NCBI GenBank assembly: GCA_029582155.1
Contig: CM055895.1
Coordinates: 18,466,787 to 18,530,786, forward strand
Reading direction: 5' to 3'
DNA: 64,000 bases
Source: Panopea generosa
Taxonomy: Eukaryota > Mollusca > Bivalvia > Adapedonta > Hiatellidae
Part shown: one piece after another, positions 48,101-57,608 of the stretch
Layout of the letters: every line of letters starts with the position of its first letter
Numbering within the stretch: position 1 is the first letter of the stretch
Made by a program: the position numbers and the translations under genes
Notes under the pieces: model-generated
Database searches by the model: none
Seen by the model: the letters and a program-made list of their open reading frames with translations, nothing else
Told to the model about the DNA's origin: nothing

Positions 48101-50086
48101 AAATAATAAAAGTTTGAAGGCTTGTCATGCATAGAAAGACCCAAATGAAAGAAGTGAAACCTACATTTTACTGTTTGTCAACCTCTGCACTATCAAAATA
48201 TGATGAGAAAAGTAGGGGTCATGTGTCATATAAATTTTTTTTTTCTGCTCAGTGTGTACACTGGTGACAAAGTGAAAGTAGACTTCCAAAATCATGTATT
48301 CATACCCAAATTTCCAAGCATCAATTTCTTTTTCTAAATTCACAATTCAAACATGACAATGCTGTCAAAGTGTTCAAAATACATCAATAATGCCATTCAA
48401 ATAAAAAAATGAGCATTAAAATAAGGAAAATGCATTTTTAAATAAGAAGAAATGAGGATTATTTAAAACCGCACGGAAGCACTTCCTTTTTGCAATGGTG
48501 GTACTATGCCTATATAGAGACAAGGACAGAAACAAACGTGGACCCCTTCCCAGATCAAAATTAGAGTTTTTTAGTCAATAGGCTATCAATTTAACAAACC
48601 CGGTCTCGTTCTTGGCCTATTGACTTAGAAACTCTAATTTTGATCTGGGAAGGGGTCCACGATTGTTTCTTTCCTTGTCTCTATATATACGCTAGGGATC
48701 CTGCCCACCCCCATTAATCGTTATTATCCATTCCCCCAAGCTCCTGTGTTTGGAACCGGCAATCCATGATAGTTAAATGTAATTCTCTATACATCAATTT
48801 TTCAAAGCAGCTGTGCTGCATGTTTGATTTAGCTGTTTTTTTGGGTCTCAAATTGACGCAAGTGGCATGTGTTATAGAGTATGTGCAGTGTTTGGTTATA
48901 AAAAAAACATCTGCAATTAAAGTAATAGGCATTCCACGGTCTAACTGTAACATGTTTGTCAGGCCGGTGATGACACATTGGTTAGGTGAACTCTTCTGTA
49001 TATGTGCCGTGGAACAGTTATTTCTAGAACTATGTTGTTTGCATGCTTCTTCTACCAAAAAGCATGTTTACAAGACACCCTGAAGGTCGTTCTTATTCGT
49101 TTTCTTTCGTTATCTGAGCGTGCCTGTCTGCTTAAGACATTGAAAACTGCATTTTTTATTTATGTTCTTTTTGTTTGGTATTTAGCATCGCTTTCAACAA
49201 TTGTTCAATTATATCGCAACGGTGTCTGTCTGAGACAGTATTTTAAGCGCTGCCACACGGGAGTATCACGCCGCAGACACATGGTATGATACCCCACCAA
49301 GTCACATTATACTGACTGTGCCGACCAGACATAGAACTCTCCTTTTAATGCTGAGCGCCAAACGAGGAAGCTTCAAATACCATTTTTTAAGATTTTGGTA
49401 TAACCCGGTCGGGGATTGAATTCACGACCTTCCGTATACGAGGCGCAGCTCTTATCATAGACCACTGCTTCCGTTAATAATACAGATACAGATATTTGAC
49501 TTTGGGATACATGACAGCTAAGCTTCAACATATCACAACAAATAAACAAATCACGCGCGAAAAACATATATGTATATGTGGAAGTACAATGTAATCGTAC
49601 GTTGGTACATATATACACATATATCTATCTAATATTATACAGTTTTAAAACGCAGGAAATAAGAATCGTGTAATTATTTGTCATTGTATTTTCACAGGCT
49701 GTATAGAAACTACCAAACTCATGCACACGGGAACACTGGCTCTTGGATGCTCGCCGTATCTTGAATCTCAGAAGAATGCATGCACGTGTGGGGATACATC
49801 ATCATCAACGTCTGGCAGCCAATCTCATACAAGTAAAGCGACACCACATGCTCGGGGAAGTGATGAAAAGAACCACGGCAGTGATAGTGAAAAACTGAAG
49901 AATGCTAAAAATGATGAGCAGACTCGCCAAAGCTCTGTGAAGAAGAATGACAAGGATGGTGTAATCCACAAAACAAAACCTCTTACGGACAATCTAGAAA
50001 TAAATAAACGTGACACATCAGGCAAAAGTGATAATAAAAAAGATGGTAGTAAAAAATCAAATCGACGTTTGAATGACGAATTGTGA
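38775..50086 (+). CDS. PLA2G12: secreted phospholipase A2, group XII
   Basis: Exons 38775-39033, 41192-41259, 43810-43975 and 49698-50086, all with GT-AG borders, join to 882 nt (293 aa). Residues 1-18 form a signal peptide ending ALCLG. An acidic segment (about 24-72) follows. C80 and C84 in the CKYKC motif start the group XII core. NGCGSFG (101-107) is the calcium-loop region, two residues shorter than the NGCGSPLFG I know from vertebrates. CCDQHD at 121-126 gives the catalytic His125 with Asp126, and DACDDDF carries the likely second Asp. Exon 4 supplies C166, LGCSPYLESQK and CTCG, as in vertebrate group XII enzymes. It then adds about 85 residues rich in Lys, Ser and Asp, a tail that vertebrate members lack. 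The family hydrolyses the sn-2 ester of phospholipids outside the cell. His is retained, unlike in the inactive XIIB branch, so activity is plausible. Introns hold many transposon remnants. Confidence 0.92.
39583..39765 (+). repeat. dispersed repeat, mate at 52160-52345 inverted
   Basis: Contains TTTATGCACGGAACAGTTCG and CAGAGTATCTGAGTATGCCA, both present in reverse complement at 52160-52345 with about 80% similarity by eye. Lies in intron 1 of the PLA2 gene. Confidence 0.6.
40150..40500 (+). repeat. 57-59 bp tandem repeat, about six copies
   Basis: Units contain GGGAATCAGAAATGCGACGG, AAGGGAAG and TATCAGAATATGCA. The first copies are nearly identical and the last three decay. Purine-rich on the + strand. 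Confidence 0.85.
40717..40770 (+). repeat. (GA)n(G)n microsatellite
   Basis: About 19 GA dinucleotides followed by 13 or so G. Confidence 0.9.
41278..41457. mobile_element. MITE, TACAGTCAAACCTG family, copy 3
   Basis: The complete 180-bp element begins TACAGTCAAACCTGTCTTAA and ends CAGGTTTGACTGTA, nearly the same length as 10164-10335. It lies 18 bp downstream of the exon 2 donor of the PLA2 gene. Confidence 0.8.
41777..41940 (-). pseudogene. Tc1-like transposase C-terminal fragment, antisense
   Basis: On the minus strand it reads NAIIQ*HNIPVNFVQRL, then RRCLAVVNAAGGHTRY and stop. This is the normal C-terminus of Tc1-family transposases. It carries an internal stop and lacks the DDE core. 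It is the inverted counterpart of the end of the plus-strand copy at 42021-43434, but with a different last few residues, so it is a separate relative rather than an exact terminal repeat. Confidence 0.7.
42021..43434 (+). pseudogene. Tc1-like (DD34E) transposase, broken
   Basis: It begins MPRTNNENRARAIAQL (helix-turn-helix), shifts frame within 20 codons, and runs through TDLQRRTRGRVATRQQDNAI to TIGSQT. It is then interrupted by a LINE fragment at about 42265-42690. It resumes at RPISDQIVRNRLRDHAIR and YVGPVL. The catalytic domain has VIFSDVNRF (first Asp), FQQDNARP (second Asp) and SPDMLPIEHLW (Glu), with 34 residues between the second Asp and the Glu. A frameshift near 42830 and a TGA near 42987 also break it. 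It is a dead copy within intron 2 of the PLA2 gene. Confidence 0.88.
42285..42682 (+). mobile_element. 5'-truncated LINE 3' end inserted in Tc1 copy
   Basis: Reads IQTGRYARNRTPRNQRFC, then LYCNSKDLEDEFHFILICPC: a CxxC...H...C zinc-binding motif of the type found at the C-terminus of many non-LTR retrotransposon polyproteins. A frameshift follows within 40 codons. The 3' end runs into (TG)n/(TCTG)n (42611-42682), probably the element's simple-repeat tail. It separates two halves of the Tc1 transposase. Confidence 0.7.
44115..44880 (+). repeat. (ACT)n microsatellite, about 0.75 kb
   Basis: Almost uninterrupted ACT triplets with GCT, ACC, TCT and ACA variants, starting about 140 bp after exon 3 of the PLA2 gene. 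In one frame a 271-codon ORF (44068-44883) reads as poly-Thr, with a hydrophobic start and a hydrophobic end where the repeat changes phase. It is most simply an unusually long simple repeat. Confidence 0.9.
44920..45166 (+). repeat. ATA/GAT-rich tract and (AT)n
   Basis: AAT/ATA-rich and GATGAT-rich simple sequence, then about 24 AT dinucleotides (45118-45163). Follows the ACT array directly. Confidence 0.85.
45285..45480. repeat. dispersed repeat with poly-C
   Basis: Contains GACCCTGAAATGCAAGAAAA, CGCAGGAAATGG and GGGGGGCATGATCCTAGCCC, a combination that looks like a decayed member of a dispersed animal repeat. Ends not defined. Confidence 0.35.
45481..46720. other. intron 3 sequence, nothing recognised
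   Basis: AT-rich intronic sequence without a recognised repeat or RNA. Confidence 0.4.
46722..47060 (-). CDS. uncharacterised 112-aa ORF, antisense in PLA2 intron 3
   Basis: A single open frame on the minus strand begins in the context AACAACCGCCATGC, a strong Kozak match, and ends with TAA. Its composition is mixed and protein-like rather than low complexity; it includes KFRCLNINVDHKKLHDVYLS and YDVPEVARALAGVY. There is no signal peptide, membrane segment or family match I recognise. It may be a small single-exon gene, a terminal exon or chance. Confidence 0.28.
   Translation of the reverse strand: MPTQNTHPIPDVYETSFTNNDMKKGSNYKFRCLNINVDHKKLHDVYLSHFVLLPADYDVPEVARALAGVYTSITFCDTIIKTIAFRQKCGILQRNIRGVNDAFALCLDTMPT
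47570..47957. mobile_element. MITE with 38-bp terminal inverted repeats
   Basis: Left end GCGGCGCTTGCTTTTCTAAA, then AGACAAACGTCTTGACAA. The right end is the inverse (TTGTCAAGACGTTTGTCTTT ... GCAAGCGTCGC). The 390-bp element has no ORF with a recognised match. Target duplications unclear. Confidence 0.7.
47997..48747. mobile_element. fold-back element with 10-bp target duplication
   Basis: Outer arms 47997-48060 and 48682-48747 begin ACAGGAGCTTG and pair with each other. Inner arms 48511-48585 and 48607-48690 continue the pairing through GACCCCTTCCCAGATCAAAA. The target duplication GTTTGGAACC is perfect (47987-47996 and 48748-48757). The ends match the small MITE at 6468-6601. The left arm is split by a second insertion (48061-48510). 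Confidence 0.8.
48061..48510. mobile_element. nested element inside the fold-back element
   Basis: Its ends are inverted: GGTGTCATCCCACCATTG on the left and, on the opposite strand at the right, GGCATAGTACCACCATTG. It is bounded by TATATAG on each side (48054-48060 and 48511-48517). Removing it rejoins the left arm of the larger fold-back element, so it inserted later. Confidence 0.6.
49172..49480 (-). repeat. tRNA-derived SINE (family A), antisense
   Basis: On the minus strand, the head with GCAGTGGTCTATGATAAGAG and a GTGAATTCAATCCCC B box leads into GGTTATACCAAAATCTTAAA, GAGTTCTATGTCTGGTCGGC and a CGTTGCGATATAATTGAACA tail. Ends about 215 bp before exon 4 of the PLA2 gene. Confidence 0.75.
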
Positions 50087-50237
50087 CAATTATTAAATTC
50101 AAAAATGCAAAAGGTGACGATATCCACGAAGCAAAAGCTTCAAATGCCCATTTAGACCATTTAGATATAGATAAACGTGATGAACTAGAAACTATTAAAA
50201 TGTAAAAAACAATGTGACCTGCCAACGGTGAGTCAAT

Positions 50238-50243
50238 AATAAA
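50238..50243 (+). terminator. polyadenylation signal of PLA2 gene
   Basis: AATAAA about 150 nt after the stop codon of the PLA2 gene, the first canonical hexamer on the sense strand. Confidence 0.5.
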
Positions 50244-50761
50244 TCCAAATAGGGAACATGCTTTAAGATTGATACAAATTATATTATAGAAATCTGGATT
50301 GGAGAGGTGGTGGTCGAAATATGTAGTGTTTTCTCTCCCTCACCATCCCAACCAACCCAACCGCATCCGTCCACTAAATGAATGCATGTGGGAAGAAAGT
50401 TAAAATTCGATTGGTTGTGTTTAATATTTTAGTCACGTGTATTTGTTAAGTTGTTACCATGTAAATTAAATTTGATGGTCATAACGGTAGTATTCCAAAG
50501 TAAATACAGAAATGTACACCTCGATAGAGTAGTGCAAGGATCTCTGATATATAGGAAAAGCTGATTTGCTACTTGGAAAAAGTTTTTCAGAATCAGGAAT
50601 ATTTTATTTCATCATTGCAAGAGAGCATAATATTAGTACATGTCAATCAAGGAGAAACTTGCGTTAACAACAGTTAACAGATGAATGCAATAAAAAAGCA
50701 ATTATGAAAGTTACTGATGATTTTCAATATGTACTCGTATTAAAATTGATTACTTTTGTTT

Positions 50762-50960
50762 TAAACTTATTTTAGTTTACATCGATTGTGAAACACATTT
50801 ATACAACTTAGGCAAATCACGTGCATAGAACGAATACTAAGAAAATGCGGAGTATAGTAAAGCGTCTTTCTCATGGACATCACATATAGCCGTGACAAGG
50901 GATCGAACCAGTGACCCTCCTATCTTGGGCCCGATACTCCGTCACTAGAACATGCACTCT
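50762..50960 (-). repeat. tRNA-derived SINE (family B), antisense
   Basis: Tail TTTCACAATCGATGTAAACT, body GATGTCCATGAGAAAGACGC, and a head with the B-box GGTTCGATCCC on the minus strand. Confidence 0.65.
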
Positions 50961-51146
50961 ACATTTGAATTTATAAATATGTATAGCATCAAGATAGGCA
51001 TTACAAGTTAAGTCCACTAAAATATCAAAATCGGACCTAAACTTGGTACATTAGACTTATGATCTATATGATGACTTGTACCTAATACAGGTTCTAACCA
51101 TTGGTATGCTATAACGTAGCTATTAATGAATATGTTTTAATTAATG

Positions 51147-51362
51147 TTAACCCTTTATATTTAACACCTCTAATATAGAAGGATTTTGAAAACAGTGTAG
51201 AACCAGTTCTGATTACTCGTAACGAGCAATCAGAACAGGTTCTACACTGTTTTTTGCTCTATCAGAATAAATGGAAAAATGTATCGATTCATGGAAATTG
51301 ACTGTGTGTGGCTTTTGAGTTTGGAAAAGTCCAGTTAAAATGCATATGGAGTAAAGAGTTAA
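51147..51362. mobile_element. TTAA-flanked MITE, copy 1
   Basis: It starts TTAACCCTTTATATTTAACA and ends GGAGTAAAGAGTTAA. An internal palindrome holds CAGTGTAGAACCAGTTCTGA / GAACAGGTTCTACACTG around CGTAACGAG. TTAA borders are the hallmark of piggyBac-mobilised elements. An inverted copy is at 58334-58563. Confidence 0.7.
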
Positions 51363-51774
51363 CTATAACACCATTAGCCATCTCTGATTATACTTAGTAG
51401 GGTTTTATTAAAACAAATATTTTTTCTGTACATAATTTGCTGTTTAAGCGGTGGGTATTGGTGCAAAACATAATTAAAGCCGTCGGATCTATGATTTAGT
51501 TTGTATCTGATTATATTTTATCTTTAAGATCTGTTGCTTTTACTGTATACCCTGTAATGTTTAATGCTAACTTTGGTTGTATATTTAATATAGAAGCAGT
51601 GTGATGTATGTTCATATTTAATAGTTATTATTTGTTATTTTGTAAACATGTATATTTACTGAGACCATACTTATATTGTTAACAAAATAAATGTATTTTG
51701 TATTTTTCCGGTATTGTTGTCTGGATATTCATATCTAGGAAATTATTATCATTAATGACTTTAACGCCATTTTC

Positions 51775-51980
51775 AACACATTTCAGGTTATACATGTCCA
51801 GTTTAATGGAGGAAGACATTAAAATGAATCTGAATAGAACAACCATTCTTCTGCAAGTAACTGGCAATTCTCTCACGTAAAGTGTTTGGAGCGAGCGGGA
51901 CTCGAACCTACGGCCTTAGTGGTGAGAGGTCAGTGAACTTGAGCCGGTGCCTTAGACTATTCGGCCACGGAAAACCCAAT
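51775..51980 (-). repeat. tRNA-derived SINE (family C), antisense
   Basis: On the minus strand a head with CCGTGGCCGAATAGTCTAAG and GTAGGTTCGAGTCCC leads into TACGTGAGAGAATTGCCAGT, TACTTGCAGAAGAATGGTTG and the 3' end ACCTGAAATGTGTTG. Confidence 0.75.
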
Positions 51981-52159
51981 AAACATAAAACGAGTAGTCA
52001 CGCTAGCTTTGAAAATATGTGTAAAAGTTGTTACGATATGATTTATCAAATACAAATTGTTTTTTTTCATTAGGATAAAAACTGATGAAAAAACGTACCT
52101 GTTACATTGTTTTGTCATATATAACAACGAGTAAAAAATATGTTGCGCCTTTGTAACAG

Positions 52160-52345
52160 TAACCAGACGCGTAGCGTGGCATACTCAGATACACTGCTGA
52201 GTAATATTGAAAACCGAAGCCTATATATTAAAATTTCAAAGGCTAAAAGGTCAATAGAAGCTATTGAAATGTAACTGAAGAGGGTAACAAATAGATACAT
52301 AAAAGTTTCGGCATGAACTGTTCCATGCATAAAGCAGCAGTGTTC
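52160..52345 (-). repeat. dispersed repeat, mate at 39583-39765
   Basis: Reverse-complement relative of 39583-39765, sharing GGAACAGTTC and GTATCTGAGTATGCCACGCT. The pair flanks exons 2-4 of the PLA2 gene in inverted orientation. Confidence 0.6.
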
Positions 52346-52934
52346 ACTGTGTCCTTAATGTTAAACATCGACCTAAGTTAGCTTCCACCAGCGGAAGTGG
52401 AACCACCGTCGCACACCCTGTCCAGTGTACATGCAAAGTTGTCACGCTACGCTATTGGTCACAATCGTTTTGTCCCTTTAAAAAGGATAGAATCTGAGTT
52501 ATGGATTTGAACATATATACATACTGTTGTCATTTCATATTTGCATTACGCAGAAATATAATTCTTTTCTGAAATAGGGAAGGTAAAAATGTTATAAAAA
52601 TTGTCGTATTTCCATCTCTCAGGAGGATCGAATATATATACATTGTACTTCTATCAGATTGTATTTTCATATATTGTAATGCTATAATCCTATGCCTATC
52701 ACAAGAGAACCGTTCTGCCCGTGAAAACATGCATGTATAGTCACAACCACTTCCGGTGTGATAATCGTCAGTATGGTTAGGTTAAATTTGAATTTAATTT
52801 GTTAAACAAAACTATATTGTGAAAAACTCTGCTGGACATAATTTCATTTGATACCATTTGATAATAATGATAATAAAGATATATTTAACGAGATCAACTC
52901 ATTTACACATTTTCAATATACTGTGAACTTGCAG

Positions 52935-52992
52935 CGCACGCACACACGCACGCACGCACGCACCAACACACGCACGCACGCACGCACGCACA
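52935..52992 (+). repeat. (CGCA)n microsatellite
   Basis: About 14 CGCA/CACA units. Confidence 0.9.
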
Positions 52993-52999
52993 CATTTCT

Positions 53000-53900
53000 G
53001 GAATATTTGAACTCAGGACCTCATATCATATTTTCACCTTTATACTTATTGTTAATAAAATATATGCTGATACAGCTCTGCAAACTTTAAATGCTATCTT
53101 GCTCGTTTGTAGAATTGGCTTTGATCTTTCGTATATTAAAAACAAACGGCCAAGAAGAACAATAATTCCGCGGATAAAATTTCAATCTAAATGTGCGCCT
53201 TTCCCAAAGAGCTTAAGCATTATCTGGCCCTTGTTTCATTGTAGTTTGATTTTGTTTCTTTGTAACTTCATTTCTCATTTTATCGACAAAACCGTGGGTG
53301 TCAATTCCTTTGACAGTTATTATGTTCTCAAAATCTAAATTAGGAAGCCTATCGGCTAACAGTTTTGATAAACCGTGGACAGACATCTCGGTGTTTCTGT
53401 GCATTGTGGTGCATAATGTATAACGACTTCAGAAATTAACCGATATCTTTCTGCCTTAAAACGTATTATTTGCTAAATTTGCAACGGAACGGCGTTTCTG
53501 TTTCAAATAACACCGCTACATACCATAATTATCTCAATAGAGCATATTGCATTGTCGTTTTATATAGCCGGTGGTTCGTCTCTATATAAAGACGTTCGTC
53601 TGCAAAAGTTATCTGCAAAAGTGTTTCTTGAAGCGGACAAATACACCGTAAATTGAAAGATCAACATCTTAGGCTTGCCGTATGAACCTTTAAAGAATAT
53701 TTATCACTACCACACAGTTACACTGTCATGTAACTATTTCAGTCCAAGACTATTTTATACGTGAACATATTCGTTAAATATCTCGTTACGACTTTATTTA
53801 ATAATGCTTATGAATTTTATTTCAAAACTTAAGCAATGCTTACACACCGGCATTATACCGGACAAGGAGTACTGACCGTTCACCGGCGACACACCTGGTA
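53000..53900. other. intergenic, nothing recognised
   Basis: No convincing exon or repeat; contains a short TCGTCT...AGACG hairpin near 53578-53610. Confidence 0.4.
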
Positions 53901-53914
53901 TTACGGGTAAATCT

Positions 53915-56900
53915 AACACTTGCTTAATGGGTGTGTCCAACACAAGGTTTACGGGTGTTTAAACATGTTTTACGGGTACACCCAACACCTGGTTTACGGG
54001 GGCTTAATCTTGGTTCACGACGGGCGCATCCAACACCTGGTTTACGGATGCTTAAATTGGTTTAAGATGGGTGCCTCCAACACCTGGTTTACAGGTATTT
54101 AAACTTGATTTACGGCGGGGGCATCCAACATCGCCTCCGTCGTTACCTTATGAACGATACAATTAAACTAGTTATTGCTTAAACCTAGTTTACGGGTGAA
54201 TCCAGCACTTGGTTTACGGCGGTTGCATCCAACACTTGGTTTACGGGTACATCCGACACCTGGTTAAAGGGTGCTTAGACCGGGTTAACGGCGTGTGGAT
54301 TAAACAGCTGGTTTACGGGTGCTCAGACTGGGTTAATGGCGTGTGCATCCAACAGCTGGTTTATTGGTGCTTAGACCAGGTTAACGGCGGGTGCATCCAA
54401 CACCTGGTTAACGGGTGCTTAGACAGGGTTAACGGCGGGTGCATCAAACAGCTGGTTTACGGATGTTTAGACCGAGTTAACGGCATGGCATCCAACAGCT
54501 GGTTAACGGGTGCTTAGACCTGGTTAACGGCGGGTACATCTAGCACCTGGTTAACGGGTGCTTAGACCAGGCTAACGACGGGTGCATCCAGCATCTGGTT
54601 AACGGGTGCTTAGACTGGGCTAACGGCCGGTGCATCCAACAGCTGGTTAACGGTGCTTAGACCGGGTTAACGGCGTGTGCATCCAACAGCTAGTTTATGT
54701 GTGCTTAGACCTGATTAACGGTGAGTGCATCCAACAGCTGGTTAACGGGTGCTTAGACCGGGTTATTGGCGGGTGCATCCAACAGCTGGATTAATGGATG
54801 CTTAGACCGGGTTAACGGCGGGTGCATCCAGCATCTGGTTTACGTCGGTTGCATCCAACACCTGGTTTACGGGGGCTTAAACATAGTTTACGGGTACAAC
54901 TTACACCTGGTGTACAGTTGCACCCGAGTTAACAGGTGCTTAGACCGGGTTTACGGCGGGTGCAACCAACACCTTGTTTACGAGAGTTATACTGGTTTAC
55001 GGCGGTTGCATCTAACACCTGGTTTTCGAGTGCTTAAACCTTGTTTATGGCGGGTGCACCCAACAACTGGTTTACAGGGTGAATCCAACACCTGGTTTAT
55101 TGCGGGTTCATCCAAGACCTGGTTTACGACGGTTGTATCGAACACTTGGTTTACGGGTGCTTAAACCTTGTTTATGGCGGGTGCATCCAACACCTTGTTT
55201 ACGGATGCTTAACCTGGTTTGCGAGTGCACCCAACACCTGGTTTACGGGTGCTTAAACCTGATATATTGCGGGTTCATCCAAGACCTGGTTTACGGCGGT
55301 TGTATCGAACACTTGGTTTACAGGTGCTTAAACCTTGTTGATGGCGGGTGCATCCAACACCTTGTTTACGGATGCTTAACCTGGTTTGCGAGTGCACCCA
55401 ACACCTGGTTTACGGGTGCTTAAATCTGGTTTATTGCAGGTTCATCCAAGACCTGGTTTACGGCGGTTGTATCGAACACTTGGTTTACGGGTGCTTAATC
55501 CTTGTTTATGGCAGGTGCATCCAACACCTGGTTTACGGATGCTTAACCTGGTTTGCGAGTGCACCAAACATCTGGTTTACGGGTGCTTAAATCTGGTTTA
55601 TTGCGGGTTCATCCAAGACCTGGTTTACGGCGGTTGTATCCAACACTTGGTTTACGGGTGCTCAACCTTGTTTATGGCGGGTGCATCCAACACCTTGCTA
55701 CAGATGCTTAACCTGGTTTGTGAGTGCACCCAACAACTGGTTTACGGGTGCTTAAACCTGGTTTATTGCAGGTTCATCCAAGACCTGTTTTACGGCGGTT
55801 GTATCGAACACTTGGTTTACGGGTGCTTAAACCTTGTTAATGGCGGGTGCATCCAACACCTTGTTTACGGATGCTTAACCTGGTTTGCGAGTGCACCCAA
55901 CACCTGGTTTACGAGTGCGTAAACCTGGTTTATTGCGGGTTCATTCAATACCTGGTTTACGGCGGTTGTATCCAACACTTGGTTAACGGGTGCTTAAACC
56001 TTGTTTATGGCGGGTGCATCCAACACCTTGTTTACGGATGCTTAACCTGGTTAGCGAGTGCACCCAACAACTGGTTTACGGGTGATTTAACCTGGTTTAT
56101 TGCGGGTTCATCCAAGACCTGGTTTACGGCGGTTGTATCCAACACTTGGTTTACGGGTGCTTAAACCTTGTTTATGGCGGGTGCATCCAACACCTTGTTT
56201 ACGGATGCTTAACCTGGTTTGCGAGTGCACCCAACACCTGGTTTACGGGTGCTTAAACTGGTTTATTGCAGGTTCATCCAAGACCTGGTTTACGGCAGTT
56301 GTATCCAACACTTGGTTTATGGGTGCTTATACCTTGTTGATGGCGGGTGCATCCAACACCTTGTTTACGGATGCTTAACCTGGTTTGCGAGTGCACCCAA
56401 CACCTGGTTTACGGGTGCTTAAACCTGCTTTATTGCGGGTTCATCCAAGACCTGGTTTACGGCGGTTGTATCGAACACTTGGTTTACAGGTGCTTAAACC
56501 TTGTTGATGGCGGGTGCATCCAACACCTTGTTTACGGATGCTTAACCTGGTTTGCGAGTGCACCCAACACCTGGTTTACGGGTGCTTAAATCTGGTTTAT
56601 TGCGGGTTCATCCAAGACCTGGTTTACGGCGGTTGTATCCAACACTTGGTTTACGGGTGCTTAAACCTTGTTTATGGCGGGTGCATCCAACACCTTGTTT
56701 ACTGATACTTGACCTGGTTTGCGAGTGCACCCAACACCTGGTTTACGGGTGCTTAAACCTGGTTTATTGCGGGTTCATCCAAGACCTGGTTTACAGCGGT
56801 TGTATCGAACACTTGGTTTACGGGTGCTTAAACCTTGTTTATGGCGGGTGCATCCAACACCTTGTTTACGGATGCTTAACCTGGTTTGCGAGTGCACCCA

Positions 56901-57288
56901 ACACCTGGTTTACGGGTGCTTAAACCTGGTTTATTGCGGGTTCATCCAAGACCTGGTTTACGGCGATTGTATCGAACACTTGGTTTATGGGTGCTTAAAC
57001 CTTGTTGATGGCGGGTGCATCCAACACCTTGTTTACGGGTGCTTAAACCTGGTTTATGGCGAGTGCACCCAACACCTGGTTTACGGGTGCTTAAACCTGG
57101 TTTATTGCGGGTTCATCCAATACCTGGTTTACGGCGGTTGTATCGAACACTTGGTTTACGGGTGCTTCAACCTTGTTGATGGCGTGTGCATCCAACACCT
57201 TGTTTACGGTTGCTTAACCTGGTTTGATAGTGCACCCAACACCTGGCTTATGGCGGCTGCATCAAGCACCTTGTTTACGCTTTCTTAA
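53915..57288 (+). repeat. 3.4-kb satellite with 167-bp higher-order unit
   Basis: The basic monomer is 20-27 bp around CTGGTTTACGGGTGCTTAAA. From about 55050 to 57060 seven monomer variants are ordered into a higher-order unit. The marker GCGAGTGCAC recurs at 55221, 55388, 55555, 55887, 56054, 56221, 56387, 56554, 56721 and 56888, i.e. steps of 166-167 bp, with one diverged unit (TGAGTGCAC, 55721). The left part (54200-54840) is an older domain of roughly 50-bp dimers with GGTTAACGG. Several + frames remain open for 100-189 codons only because the monomers lack stops. Confidence 0.93.
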
Positions 57289-57608
57289 ACCTGATCGAAA
57301 GTTGGGTATGGAAATCGTGTATATTCTATCTCGTTAATTGTTCAATCATAAAATGTAACACATTTCAAACATTGTTATATTCAAAATAATGGCAATTTTG
57401 TTATAATATTATTTCTGATAAATTTATTTAAATACTTTTATTGTAAAGCGTATTGTTTTAATTCATTTTTAATATTTTGTTGATAAATTAATCCGATTCA
57501 AATTGCTTTTACTTCGCTGTAGATTGATTTTCACACACTGACTTATTAATGAATGGCCTGGCATATTTATGATGTAGTGTCACAAAGCTTTCTTCTTTGT
57601 TCGATCAG

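Noticed and set aside
54209..57288. ORFs of 100-189 codons in the satellite as real genes
   Set aside because: Their frames follow the repeat period, they overlap in different frames, and they lack splice or start signals.
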